Assembly (NCBI RefSeq): GCF_014695375.1
Contig: NZ_JACJOG010000027.1
Location: forward strand, 1-64,000
Direction: 5' to 3'
Length of the DNA stretch: 64,000 nucleotides
From: Coleofasciculus sp. FACHB-T130
GTDB lineage: Bacteria; Cyanobacteriota; Cyanobacteriia; Cyanobacteriales; FACHB-T130
Shown: piece after piece, positions 9,515 through 16,787 of the stretch
How the letters are laid out: each line of letters starts with the position of its first letter
Numbering within the stretch: position 1 is the stretch's first letter
Position numbers and translations under genes: made by a program
Notes under the pieces: model-generated
Told to the model about the DNA's origin: nothing
Databases searched by the model: none
The model's input: only the letters and a program-made list of their open reading frames with translations

Positions 9515-9661
9515 ATGCTGTCATTTCCCGTCTCCCGCTACCGGGATGTGGCGATCCTGGGGGAATGTTTTTATCTGGAAACTGGGCAGCAATCAGCACA
9601 AGAAGTGCCGCTGCGATACCGAGGCGGTGAATCATTTATTTTAGGTGGGGTAAAGGTTTAA
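9515..9661 (+). CDS. Possible 48-residue protein
   Basis: A short plus-strand frame with ATG at 9515 and TAA at 9659, reading MLSFPVSRYRDV and ending ESFILGGVKV. The composition is protein-like, with alternating charged and hydrophobic residues, and there is no competing frame on the other strand. No clear ribosome site precedes it and its orientation opposes the neighbouring genes. It could equally be a decayed fragment of a larger gene. Confidence 0.3.
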   Translation: MLSFPVSRYRDVAILGECFYLETGQQSAQEVPLRYRGGESFILGGVKV

Positions 9662-9698
9662 AAACCACGCGCCACGAGGGCAATGCAGAGCTTTTGAA

Positions 9699-10184
9699 CT
9701 AAGCAAGCGATCGCAGTTGTTCAAGCTGACTTCGCGTAATGCGTTGCTGGGCGATAAATCGAATTAGGCTTTCTCTGTTTTGCTTCACTTCCTTGCGACT
9801 CCTACCCGGAAATTTTTTAATTTGGCAGTAGTTGACGAGTTGCTTAAAAGTGGCTCCAATAGACGAAATTTCCCTTTCCGATACAACTTCCGATTCCTCT
9901 GGGGTTTCCTCCCAGACATCCTCAAGCGGTTCCTTTTCGGATTCCACAGGTGCGACATCTTTCTCCAGAATTATTTCTAATTCTTTGTCAGGGGGTTCCT
10001 CAGCTTGTGGCGAGGATTCCTCTGGTAACTGTTGCTTCACGAGTGCGGTCTCTACTTTTGGAGTTCTGGAAATTGGCGCTGATTTAGGGCGCTTAGGCAA
10101 TAAAGAACAGAAAAAACAGAAGTAAAGGCAGAACAGAAAAATAGCAAACAGCGGGGATTGGTGCGCGGTGTAGATAGATGTCAT
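9699..10184 (-). CDS. Membrane-anchored acidic protein of the element
   Basis: 161 residues. An N-terminal hydrophobic helix (about 11-29, rich in Phe, Leu and Cys) acts as a membrane anchor. Next comes a long Pro/Glu-rich disordered linker (about 45-110), and then a basic helical C-terminal domain (about 110-161, containing FKQLVNYCQIKKFPGRSRKE and ITRSQLEQLRSL). The start at 10184 has a GGAGAA box. Architecture, not homology, supports a protein that tethers a DNA- or protein-binding head to the membrane through a flexible arm. It shares a diverged 46-base leader motif with the gene upstream. Confidence 0.6.
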   Translation of the reverse strand: MTSIYTAHQSPLFAIFLFCLYFCFFCSLLPKRPKSAPISRTPKVETALVKQQLPEESSPQAEEPPDKELEIILEKDVAPVESEKEPLEDVWEETPEESEVVSEREISSIGATFKQLVNYCQIKKFPGRSRKEVKQNRESLIRFIAQQRITRSQLEQLRSLA

Positions 10185-10247
10185 GGTGATTCTCCAGGGG
10201 GTAAAGGTAGTGATGAGTCTGCATTGCCCTGGAGCGGGTTCCTAGCT

Positions 10248-10294
10248 GGTGCGCTGGTCTGTACGAGTGCAAGAAGTAGCGGTACTATCCAGCC
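10248..10294 (-). repeat. Leader repeat, copy 1
   Basis: A 47-base segment upstream of the 161-residue gene. It aligns with 11245-11290 upstream of the next gene at roughly 80 percent, sharing the ends GGCTGGATAGT and ACAGACC on the minus strand. Both copies lie in untranslated leaders about 60-65 bases or more before a minus-strand start. A shared regulatory or recombination site is possible. Confidence 0.55.
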
Positions 10295-10376
10295 TTCCGG
10301 CTAAGCTTTGATGCGCGGGGGTTGTGGCGCGCCCCTTGCAATTTTTTTTAATGGGAAACCTCATGGTGGGGCGAAG

Positions 10377-11189
10377 TTAGGTTGATAGAAACTCTTCAAG
10401 AGCTTCATCAGGATCTTGTTTGGAAGACCTAAAACTTTTGCCTACCAATTGATTGAGGTTTTTCGCGCCAAACTTCTCCAGTAACTTCTTTCGCTGACCG
10501 TAGTGATTCGGGTCTATCCAGCCCGTTTTCCCCATCCACAACCAAGCGTGAACGCGCGACATAGATGCGGCGGACAGTCCAAGAGGCTCTTTGTAGAAAT
10601 AAGTTCCCGCAGCCTTGCCACCTCGAATTTGAATGAAGTGCCAAGTTTGCAATTTTGGCGTATAGTCTCGGCATCCGATTGGGTCGGGACCGGACGGATG
10701 AACAGCACATGGTAGATAGGGATTGTCGTCGTGAAAATCGCAGTTCGCGCATTGGCTATTGCACTCGGATTCACTTTCGCTTGGTTCATCCAGCACCCGA
10801 TCTGCCCGTACTCTTAATGCTTGCAATCTAGCCCCTAAAGGAGCCATGTTTGCTTCAAGAGCGTCAATTCGAGCAATGCGACGGAGATCGTCTTCGTCGG
10901 CATTGGTATTAGCACTAAGCAGTTCCTCACTTTGCGCCTGCTGCTCTTGGGCAACTTCAATGCACTCTGGGATAGAAGCATCGCGAAACTTTCGGCGGCA
11001 TCCAACTGCGATCGCTGGCTCTACTACTCCTGCTAGGACAAGGAAAGTCCATGCGGCTTTTTCCCATCCCGACTTGTACTCTTTAAGCGAAGGCGTTAGG
11101 AAAGAGGTTGTCGTTGCTACCGTACAAATTAAACCGAGGGCAAATGTGCGAGTCACGATCCAATCCGCAATCTTGTCATATCTGCTCAT
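10377..11189 (-). CDS. Two-helix membrane protein with Cys-rich domain (DUF6464-like)
   Basis: 270 residues from the ATG at 11189, chosen because AGGAGAAAGAAAG directly precedes it; the longer frame has no such site. There are two hydrophobic segments near residues 14-32 and 45-62, a helical Glu/Arg linker, and then a cysteine cluster (CANC and LPCAVHPSGPDPIGCRDY) similar to the DUF6464 pattern common in cyanobacteria; that family link is from memory and tentative. The tail contains WHFIQIRGGKAAGTYF and WLWMGKTGWID, a possible small binding fold. It follows the translocase gene and precedes another anchored protein, so it may be part of the same membrane assembly. Confidence 0.6.
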   Translation of the reverse strand: MSRYDKIADWIVTRTFALGLICTVATTTSFLTPSLKEYKSGWEKAAWTFLVLAGVVEPAIAVGCRRKFRDASIPECIEVAQEQQAQSEELLSANTNADEDDLRRIARIDALEANMAPLGARLQALRVRADRVLDEPSESESECNSQCANCDFHDDNPYLPCAVHPSGPDPIGCRDYTPKLQTWHFIQIRGGKAAGTYFYKEPLGLSAASMSRVHAWLWMGKTGWIDPNHYGQRKKLLEKFGAKNLNQLVGKSFRSSKQDPDEALEEFLST

Positions 11190-11244
11190 CTTTCTTTCTC
11201 CTCTGTTAGTGTGGGTTCGACCGCCCCATGAGGTTTTCTTTCTC

Positions 11245-11290
11245 GGTACGCCGGTCTGTGCGTTGCAAAAAATTGCGGCACTATCCAGCC
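11245..11290 (-). repeat. Leader repeat, copy 2
   Basis: Second copy of the leader motif described at 10248-10294. It lies between the translocase stop at 11297 and the start of the Cys-rich membrane protein at 11189, and shares GGCTGGATAGT at its minus-strand 5' end. Confidence 0.55.
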
Positions 11291-11296
11291 ATCCAA

Positions 11297-13162
11297 TCAA
11301 GCTTCTAAATCTTTTAAGAGCGCTGAATAATCGCGCTCGGCTAATACTTGGGCGATGCCTTGCAGTTTTTCTCTGGCATCGCGGTAGGCGTCGCGGTTTT
11401 TATCGCGAGTGACGCCCCAAATCATTTCGATAATCTGCCCTGGAGCCAACCCATCCTGGTGAAGTTCCAGCACCCAGTCGAGGGCGTATTTATCCACAAT
11501 GGCGATGTAACGGGTGAGGGCACGCTTGAAACTGTTGCCGCCATCGGATACCCCGAAAATTTCTTGGATCAGGGGCGTGCGCTTCCGTCCTTGGGTCCTT
11601 CCGTCCTTGATGCGGCAGAAAATCTCCCAATCCGAATCGATTTCCTCCCGCACCGGGACGGACGGAAGGGACGGAAGGAAATCCTCTTCTCGCACCTCGC
11701 ACACGGGAATGCCCTCTAATGTGTGGGCGAATGGGTCAGGATCTGACTCTAGTTGACCTTGCGAGGCGAATCGGGACCCGTAATGATTCCCATCGGTTAG
11801 ACCCTTCCAATTTGTTACCAAAAGACTTTGCAGGCGTTGTCTATCGCTACCTACCTGAAAAAGCAAGTCGCCTTTTCCGAGTAAATTATGAGCTGGAGCT
11901 GGTGAACCTAGGGCAATTTCTCCATCGACGATAGAAGCAACGCGCAAGCAGACGCGACCGGGTAAGTTGGCTTTGATAATACCGCTAACCACTTTTACTT
12001 CCGGGCGCTGAGTTGCCATTAATAAGTGGATTCCGGCTGCTCTTGCCTTAGCGCCCAGCCGCTTGATGCTTTCTTCAAGCCTCTCTTTGGTTAATTTATC
12101 TGCCATCAGGTCGGCGAATTCATCCACCATGACCACAATTCGAGGCAGTTTTTTACCAGCGGCGTTGTAGGCAACGATATCGCTCACCCGCTCGGCTTCA
12201 AATAATTTGTAGCGTACCTCCATCTCTCTTACCAACTTCTCAAACAGCGCGATCGCATCGTCGCTGTCTTTAACGATGGAGCCGCCGTAGAGATAGGGGC
12301 TATTTTCTAGCATCAGGAAACTGACGCGCTTGGGATCGACAGCGGCAATTAACACTTCTTCTGGGGAGTATCGACAAATTAGGAAAGCGATCGCGCTTAG
12401 CTCCCATTCCGTCTTGCCACTGCCAGTGGTGCCGCTGATGAGCAGGTGACAGGTGTTTGGGTCTGAAAGATCGGCTTCAACCAGCTTGCCGTCGAGGTTA
12501 ACCCCAATCGCAACCGTCACCCTGCCCAAATCTTTATTTGACTGACGCCCCACGTAATCTTCAAACTTTGCAATCTGGCGATCCGGTCGGGCAATGTCCA
12601 CTGCAATAAACCCAGCTTCTGGAAGAATTAAGGGGGCGTGGGAAAGCCCCAAAGCAACTTTCAAGTCTTCATCCAACGACTGGATGGAATTCAGCTTGAT
12701 GCCAGGGTGAGGGCGCAATTTAGCGCGAAAAAAGCTAGGTGCTGTTGCGACTCCCGCCCAATCGCAAGGCAGTTTGTAGGAATTGAGTGTTTGAATCAGG
12801 CTGACACCGATTCGAGAAATCGCGTCGCTCCCGGTGGGAAGAATTTGCGGCGTCGCTCCTACCAATTGCTCGACCGCGATGCAGGCGTATTCTTGGATCG
12901 CCTGTTTTTGCTTCCCTTCCCGGCGTGCCACTTGAAGAATGCCCAGGTTTTCATCGGCGATTTTCTCCTTGTAGTAACAATAGGCAGCAAACCCCGTACA
13001 GCTCAAACCGCCTAAATTTGTGACGACTTTAAAATTGGGGTTTCCATATTGAGATAAACCCAGAACGCCAAAGCATCCGGCTAATCCCAAGCCCGCCCAA
13101 TATCCAGCGCAAGATAACAGTTTAGATTCGAGCCATTCAGGAAATTGCTGGTTGAAGGTCAT
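11297..13162 (-). CDS. FtsK/SpoIIIE/TraB-like DNA translocase
   Basis: 621 residues from the ATG at 13162, which overlaps the previous stop as ATGA; the longer upstream frame is out of register with this coupling. Two short N-terminal hydrophobic segments (about 17-37 and 45-65) are followed by the RecA-like motor, with Walker A ISGTTGSGKTE, Walker B IVVMVDEFADLM and the ATQRP sensor. The fold ends with LLGKGDLLFQ, typical of FtsK motors, and a helical tail. Chromosomal FtsK has four membrane helices, so this short form resembles plasmid and element translocases such as actinomycete TraB, which pump double-stranded DNA between cells. Substrate and directionality are unknown. It sits at the end of a run of small membrane proteins, probably its partners. 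Confidence 0.85.
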   Translation of the reverse strand: MTFNQQFPEWLESKLLSCAGYWAGLGLAGCFGVLGLSQYGNPNFKVVTNLGGLSCTGFAAYCYYKEKIADENLGILQVARREGKQKQAIQEYACIAVEQLVGATPQILPTGSDAISRIGVSLIQTLNSYKLPCDWAGVATAPSFFRAKLRPHPGIKLNSIQSLDEDLKVALGLSHAPLILPEAGFIAVDIARPDRQIAKFEDYVGRQSNKDLGRVTVAIGVNLDGKLVEADLSDPNTCHLLISGTTGSGKTEWELSAIAFLICRYSPEEVLIAAVDPKRVSFLMLENSPYLYGGSIVKDSDDAIALFEKLVREMEVRYKLFEAERVSDIVAYNAAGKKLPRIVVMVDEFADLMADKLTKERLEESIKRLGAKARAAGIHLLMATQRPEVKVVSGIIKANLPGRVCLRVASIVDGEIALGSPAPAHNLLGKGDLLFQVGSDRQRLQSLLVTNWKGLTDGNHYGSRFASQGQLESDPDPFAHTLEGIPVCEVREEDFLPSLPSVPVREEIDSDWEIFCRIKDGRTQGRKRTPLIQEIFGVSDGGNSFKRALTRYIAIVDKYALDWVLELHQDGLAPGQIIEMIWGVTRDKNRDAYRDAREKLQGIAQVLAERDYSALLKDLEA

Positions 13163-13452
13163 AGCGCTAAGGGGATAGAAATGACGACCAAAAGTAATAA
13201 AGCCGAGAGAAAAACCGAACGCTTTTCCCAGTAGAAGAACAACCCCAGAAACATCGCAACGAGCATGATTCCCGCCCATCCATAGGCACCCAAAATGTAA
13301 TCGCGGGTAATACTCCAACCAATTGAAAGAACTAGGCCCAAGCCAAACTGACCGGCGACACAAATTAAAAGCAGCTTGCGCTTATCGACTGGGGGGCTAT
13401 CTTTGCTGTTGGATAATTTACGGACCAAATTATTGAAGTCAGATCCAAACAT
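13159..13452 (-). CDS. Three-helix small membrane protein
   Basis: 97 residues. A soluble basic N-terminus (about 1-27) precedes three hydrophobic helices (about 28-45, 53-71 and 77-95). The start overlaps the previous stop (TAATG) and its stop overlaps the translocase start (ATGA), so these three are translationally coupled. No family is recognised. The position suggests a membrane partner or anchor for the translocase. Confidence 0.6.
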   Translation of the reverse strand: MFGSDFNNLVRKLSNSKDSPPVDKRKLLLICVAGQFGLGLVLSIGWSITRDYILGAYGWAGIMLVAMFLGLFFYWEKRSVFLSALLLLVVISIPLAL

Positions 13453-13709
13453 TAATCTGGACCCTCTTCAAAAATGTTTCCGCCCACCGCACCGTAAAAG
13501 CCACCGAGTAGCGCCCCGGCGATAAATCCAGCGGGACCTGCGATCGCTGCCCCATACAATGCAGCTGCCAAGGAGCCAAGTTCGGCACCCGATTGAGTCG
13601 GACTAACTTCTTGAGACTTCTTATAGGCTTCCATCTTGGCGGCTTTCTCAGCGTTTAACCTGCCGCGCTCTTGCTCTCGTTCGTACCAACCGCTGACGAG
13701 TCCTGGCAT
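13452..13709 (-). CDS. Glycine-zipper membrane protein
   Basis: 85 residues from the ATG at 13709, which overlaps the upstream stop (TAATG). A charged N-terminal helix (YEREQERGRLNAEKAAKMEAY) leads to a Gly/Ala-rich segment with GPAGFIAGALLGGFYGAVGG, a glycine zipper of the kind that lets helices pack or form pores in membranes. No family is recognised. Coupling to both neighbours argues for equimolar production in one membrane complex. Confidence 0.55.
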   Translation of the reverse strand: MPGLVSGWYEREQERGRLNAEKAAKMEAYKKSQEVSPTQSGAELGSLAAALYGAAIAGPAGFIAGALLGGFYGAVGGNIFEEGPD

Positions 13710-14014
13710 TACACAATCCCTCCACAGACGATGCCGCCGCAGATAGTCGCGACAAGCTTCAAGTGGTCCCAAGCGCCAGCCGGTTCCACGCCAGCTGCGA
13801 CCACTCCCGTAAATAGAATCAGCAGGCAGATAATTCCAACAACTGGCAAGGGCATCGCCACAGGTGCGATCGCTCCCATTGCTAGGGTTCTAATTAAACC
13901 GAATCCCCCAAACACTGAAAAGAAATTGATTTTTGGCTCTTTATAGCGCCACTCTTGGAAGCGTTGCTTGAGATTGAGCTTGGGGCGAGAGGCGAGAAAA
14001 TTGATGTTAATCAT
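13709..14014 (-). CDS. Two- or three-helix membrane protein
   Basis: 101 residues. A basic, soluble N-terminal part (about 1-30) precedes hydrophobic helices near 36-53, 56-76 and a Gly-rich C-terminal one ending ICGGIVCGGIV. Its stop overlaps the next start. No homology is recognised. It belongs to the small membrane-protein run preceding the translocase. Confidence 0.55.
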   Translation of the reverse strand: MININFLASRPKLNLKQRFQEWRYKEPKINFFSVFGGFGLIRTLAMGAIAPVAMPLPVVGIICLLILFTGVVAAGVEPAGAWDHLKLVATICGGIVCGGIV

Positions 14015-14050
14015 TGCGGCTCTTGGTTGATTGCTTGTGTATTGGGTGGG

Positions 14051-14239
14051 TTAGCGATTCATCAACATTCCGCGCTGTTCTGCCTCCAGCTGCTGGATGC
14101 GCTGTTGTTGCTGTTGAATCGTGATTTGTTGGTGAATTAGGATGTCTTCCGGCTTGGGAGAGGAACCGGATAGCGTGTGGTAACTAATTCCGCCAAGTAC
14201 GAGCAAGATGGCTCCGGGGATTAAAAGCGCGTCGTTCAT
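14051..14239 (-). CDS. Single-helix membrane protein with Gln-rich coil
   Basis: 62 residues. One N-terminal hydrophobic helix (about 5-20) is followed by a short linker and a coiled-coil segment rich in Gln (ITIQQQQQRIQQLEAEQ). It overlaps the preceding 102-residue gene by four bases (ATGA). No family is recognised. The architecture would suit an oligomerising anchor. Confidence 0.5.
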   Translation of the reverse strand: MNDALLIPGAILLVLGGISYHTLSGSSPKPEDILIHQQITIQQQQQRIQQLEAEQRGMLMNR

Positions 14240-14544
14240 TGAAGTTTGCTCCTAAGTTTGGATAGCGAGGTTGCGGCGTCGTGCTGTTTGGATTGAGGTT
14301 GAGGCGGGGGAACCGTGGGGATTGAAGGAGTCGCGGTTGCCGTCAGGGGCGCTGTCTCGGTGATTTCTTCAGCTATCCTTCCTAGCGGCTTGAGGTGATT
14401 CAGGTAATGATTGCCGTAGAGGATTAGTAGGTCCGAGAATATTTCTCCGCACAGCGCCCCTGGCTTTGCTTCTTGTATCTGCCTGTAGAGTGGCAGCAAC
14501 CGCTTCCGAAGGCGGAAGCGGATAATCGGAGTGTCGTCAGGCAT
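14236..14544 (-). CDS. Putative ParR-like partner of the actin homologue
   Basis: 102 residues, immediately downstream of the ParM-like gene and overlapping its stop by eight bases. The N-terminal strand-helix-helix (TPIIRFRLRKRLLPLYRQIQ, then GEIFSDLLILYGNHYL) has the look of the small ribbon-helix-helix adaptors that bind centromere repeats. A Thr/Pro-rich disordered tail ends in a basic helix. In ParMRC systems the adaptor gene follows parM in exactly this arrangement. The assignment rests on position and shape, not on a clear family motif. Confidence 0.45.
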   Translation of the reverse strand: MPDDTPIIRFRLRKRLLPLYRQIQEAKPGALCGEIFSDLLILYGNHYLNHLKPLGRIAEEITETAPLTATATPSIPTVPPPQPQSKQHDAATSLSKLRSKLQ

Positions 14545-15610
14545 TGGCGATCGCGGTCTTGATGCTTTGAGTCAAGTCGTTTTTAGCCTTCAACCACATC
14601 CCGACCACATTCGCAGTTTGAGCTTCTGGCACTACCACCAAGAAGTCATCCCCAGCGACGATATCTGCAATTAGGTTGGCACTTCCGCCAACAAATAAGA
14701 TGCGCCCAATCCGATTGCGATAGGGTTCGATGCGAGTTTCGAGTTCTCCCACGATGGCGTCAAACCAGGGGAAACGATGATCGTCAAACCATTCTTGGAA
14801 GTTTGCGCCAAAGCCATTGACGCCGTAGTAATAAGAGCCAGCAGCGATCGCATCCATTAAGTCGTCCAAGCTAATCGCCCCTCGGACGTTTTCCCGGAGT
14901 CTCCAGTCCTGGCTCGTCTGCAACGCCAAGTCGTAGGTGCCGCCCGTTCCAAAAACGTGGCAGGCGTCGGGAAGGGGGTCGCCGTTTTCATCGACTACTA
15001 ATAAGTTGCAGGTCTTGCCGCCAATCCCAACAATCGCCGTCCAAGAACCCTCAACCGTCAAGCCTTTCGCCCGTGCATACCAAAAAGACCCGACCTCTTC
15101 TCTGAGTGCAACTACGTTGTTGATGTTGAGGTCTACCAGAACATTTTTCCTTTTTCCGAAGTAGCGGAAGCGGTGGTGTCCGGTAAGTGTATTAGAAAGC
15201 AGCTCCGCGCCGTTCTCGGTTTCAGGCAGCGAGACATACAGGTGATCGACGTTGATTGATTCTTCCCCCGAATCTTTCATCGGCACGAATCCCGCCAGTG
15301 CCATGCGGAGGGAAACAGACGGATCTGCTTTTGAGATCGCATTAAAAACTCGCTTGTAACCGCGCGGGTTCTTTTTGGCAGCAGAACCAATGAGCCAGTT
15401 TCTCCTTTCAAAGCGCTCGTTGGCGACGTTATTCGCTTTTTCGTAGACAAGGCGGCAGGAGTTGGCGTCCAGTGCTGGGCAGCTACGCGGGTCGTGCAAG
15501 TCGCAGTAAAGGGATTCGATTAGGGTGGGCACCCCGCTACCGTTGTAGTCTTTAGCGAATCTGTAGCCAATGTCTTTGGCTTTTATTGAAATTGGATTGG
15601 TGGGATTCAT
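14537..15610 (-). CDS. ParM/StbA-like actin-family segregation protein
   Basis: 357 residues from the ATG at 15610; an upstream ATG would add 17 residues that do not look like the family. Residues that fit the actin-like fold include a strand-loop WTAIVGIGGKTCNLLVVDENG in the second phosphate loop position, FGTGGTYDLAL, and the adenosine-loop-like IGRILFVGGSANLI. Such proteins polymerise to push plasmid copies apart, with a small DNA-binding adaptor. N-terminal residues (DYNGSGVPTLIESLY) show the variation usual in alp/StbA families. The neighbouring adaptor-like gene supports a partition operon, which implies an extrachromosomal stage for this element. Confidence 0.7.
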   Translation of the reverse strand: MNPTNPISIKAKDIGYRFAKDYNGSGVPTLIESLYCDLHDPRSCPALDANSCRLVYEKANNVANERFERRNWLIGSAAKKNPRGYKRVFNAISKADPSVSLRMALAGFVPMKDSGEESINVDHLYVSLPETENGAELLSNTLTGHHRFRYFGKRKNVLVDLNINNVVALREEVGSFWYARAKGLTVEGSWTAIVGIGGKTCNLLVVDENGDPLPDACHVFGTGGTYDLALQTSQDWRLRENVRGAISLDDLMDAIAAGSYYYGVNGFGANFQEWFDDHRFPWFDAIVGELETRIEPYRNRIGRILFVGGSANLIADIVAGDDFLVVVPEAQTANVVGMWLKAKNDLTQSIKTAIANA

Positions 15611-15644
15611 GTGGTTGTTTGTGGTTATCTGTGCGATGAATCCA

Positions 15645-15670
15645 CAATAAAAAACCCGCACTAGGCGGGT
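15645..15670 (-). terminator. Intrinsic terminator after HTH gene
   Basis: On the minus strand, ACCCGC pairs with GCGGGT around a five-base loop and is followed by a run of T (TTTTTTATTG). It separates the HTH gene from the segregation operon, so the operon probably has its own promoter. Confidence 0.75.
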
Positions 15671-15686
15671 AAATGTACGGCGAACT

Positions 15687-15697
15687 GTACTTTGTAC
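15687..15697. promoter_or_regulatory. GTACTTTGTAC motif, copy 1
   Basis: An 11-base motif made of two GTAC half sites three bases apart, located between the HTH gene and the ParM-like gene. An identical copy lies at 15979-15989. It is a candidate operator for the HTH protein; this is inference from repetition only. Confidence 0.35.
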
Positions 15698-15740
15698 TAA
15701 TCAGTTAAAACTTCAGGTATTAAATGGAAATTAATTGGCA

Positions 15741-16016
15741 TTACTGCGCGATGTATTGATGCAGCAGTCCGGGATTTTTGAGGTTGGCGATGTCTGCAAC
15801 CAACTCTTTTCCTTTGAGCGCCGCCAGCCTCATTACCGAGCGACTGGGGTTGCGGCGGCGCTGTGCCCCTTTGCTAGCACGATACTGGTAAATGGTGCTT
15901 GGTTCTACTAACACCGCATCTGCGATGTCAGCGACCCCTAACCCAAAAGCTTCCAAAGCCAATGGATGCAATAACTCGGTACTTTGTACGAAGCCTAGGA
16001 TGTCGTTTTCTGTCAT
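15741..16016 (-). CDS. HTH DNA-binding regulator of the element
   Basis: 91 residues. The middle carries a helix-turn-helix-like stretch (GLGVADIADAVLVEPSTIYQY) followed by a basic patch (RRRNPSRSVMRLAALKG) suited to DNA contact. There is no ligand domain. The gene is divergent from the plus-strand gene at 16141 and upstream of the partition operon, a common place for an element's maintenance repressor. An intrinsic terminator follows it. One copy of the 11-base GTACTTTGTAC motif lies within its own first codons, which could allow autoregulation. Confidence 0.6.
   Translation of the reverse strand: MTENDILGFVQSTELLHPLALEAFGLGVADIADAVLVEPSTIYQYRASKGAQRRRNPSRSVMRLAALKGKELVADIANLKNPGLLHQYIAQ
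15979..15989. promoter_or_regulatory. GTACTTTGTAC motif, copy 2
   Basis: Identical to 15687-15697, inside the 5' coding part of the HTH gene. It may be an operator or a coincidence. Confidence 0.3.
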
Positions 16017-16140
16017 GATTAAATTGCCTCTATCTGGGGGCAGCGATCGCTTTGAACTTTGCGGGGATAGGCGATCGCTTTGCGTGTTTGAGGCTATGAT
16101 AGCACCAGCGCGGGACTAAATGGGGACGAAAACGGGACAC

Positions 16141-16464
16141 ATGGCAAAGGACGATCGAGATATAAGGTTTAAATTGGGTGAATATTATAAGGATTTGCTG
16201 GTAACTGACGGTTTTTTGCGCGGCAACAGCCCGACTCAGCAAGCGGAAAGTTTGCTGGGTGCGAAACTGCAAGAACGCGAAGAAAAAATAATTAGACGTG
16301 TCAACTATCTGGCGTGGAAGCGCGGCATTACACCCGCCCAAATGTGGCTTAACATCCAAGAAGGAAAAGCGAACCCGATAACACCAGAAGAGTTGGCGGC
16401 AATTAGAAAGGAAGGGTTAATTGACGAGTCTGGTGATGTGCCTGGGCTGGATTGGGTAAAGTAG
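16141..16464 (+). CDS. Hypothetical protein divergent from HTH regulator
   Basis: 107 residues from the ATG at 16141; an ATG at 16120 in the same frame would add seven residues and cannot be excluded. The protein is soluble, basic and helical, with a C-terminal half (WKRGITPAQMWLNIQEGK) that may form a small helical domain. No family is recognised. Divergence from the regulator gene suggests it is controlled by it. Confidence 0.5.
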   Translation: MAKDDRDIRFKLGEYYKDLLVTDGFLRGNSPTQQAESLLGAKLQEREEKIIRRVNYLAWKRGITPAQMWLNIQEGKANPITPEELAAIRKEGLIDESGDVPGLDWVK

Positions 16465-16504
16465 AATCGCAGAAAACATCCCTAAGATTGGGCTGGAAAA
16501 CCGC

Positions 16505-16753
16505 ATGAATCCGTTTGAAAAAGCCTTGCCGCTCGCCAAAGAGTATTACAAAATTCATCGTGCGGGCGGTAATTTACACGTTGTCTTGGACGATGGAAAT
16601 TGTACTCAAGAGGATGTAGAGCTTTGTCTAAGGCAAGCCTCTAGAGAGAATGATGAACTGGGCGTTCGGCTTGCTCAAGAATTGCTCAAGCTCAATTTTT
16701 ACGAGCGTTATTATTTTGTGACAGCTTTGTACGAACAATACGAACCCAATTGA
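16505..16753 (+). CDS. Small hypothetical protein
   Basis: 82 residues, soluble and largely helical, with an N-terminal FEKALPLAKEYYKIHRAGGN segment, a short strand pair (LHVVLDDGNC) and a C-terminal helix rich in Leu and Tyr. No family is recognised. It lies 40 bases after the preceding gene and converges on the recombinase gene. Confidence 0.5.
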   Translation: MNPFEKALPLAKEYYKIHRAGGNLHVVLDDGNCTQEDVELCLRQASRENDELGVRLAQELLKLNFYERYYFVTALYEQYEPN

Positions 16754-16787
16754 CCGCCGCATCCACTACGAAAATTTCGCGTTAACT

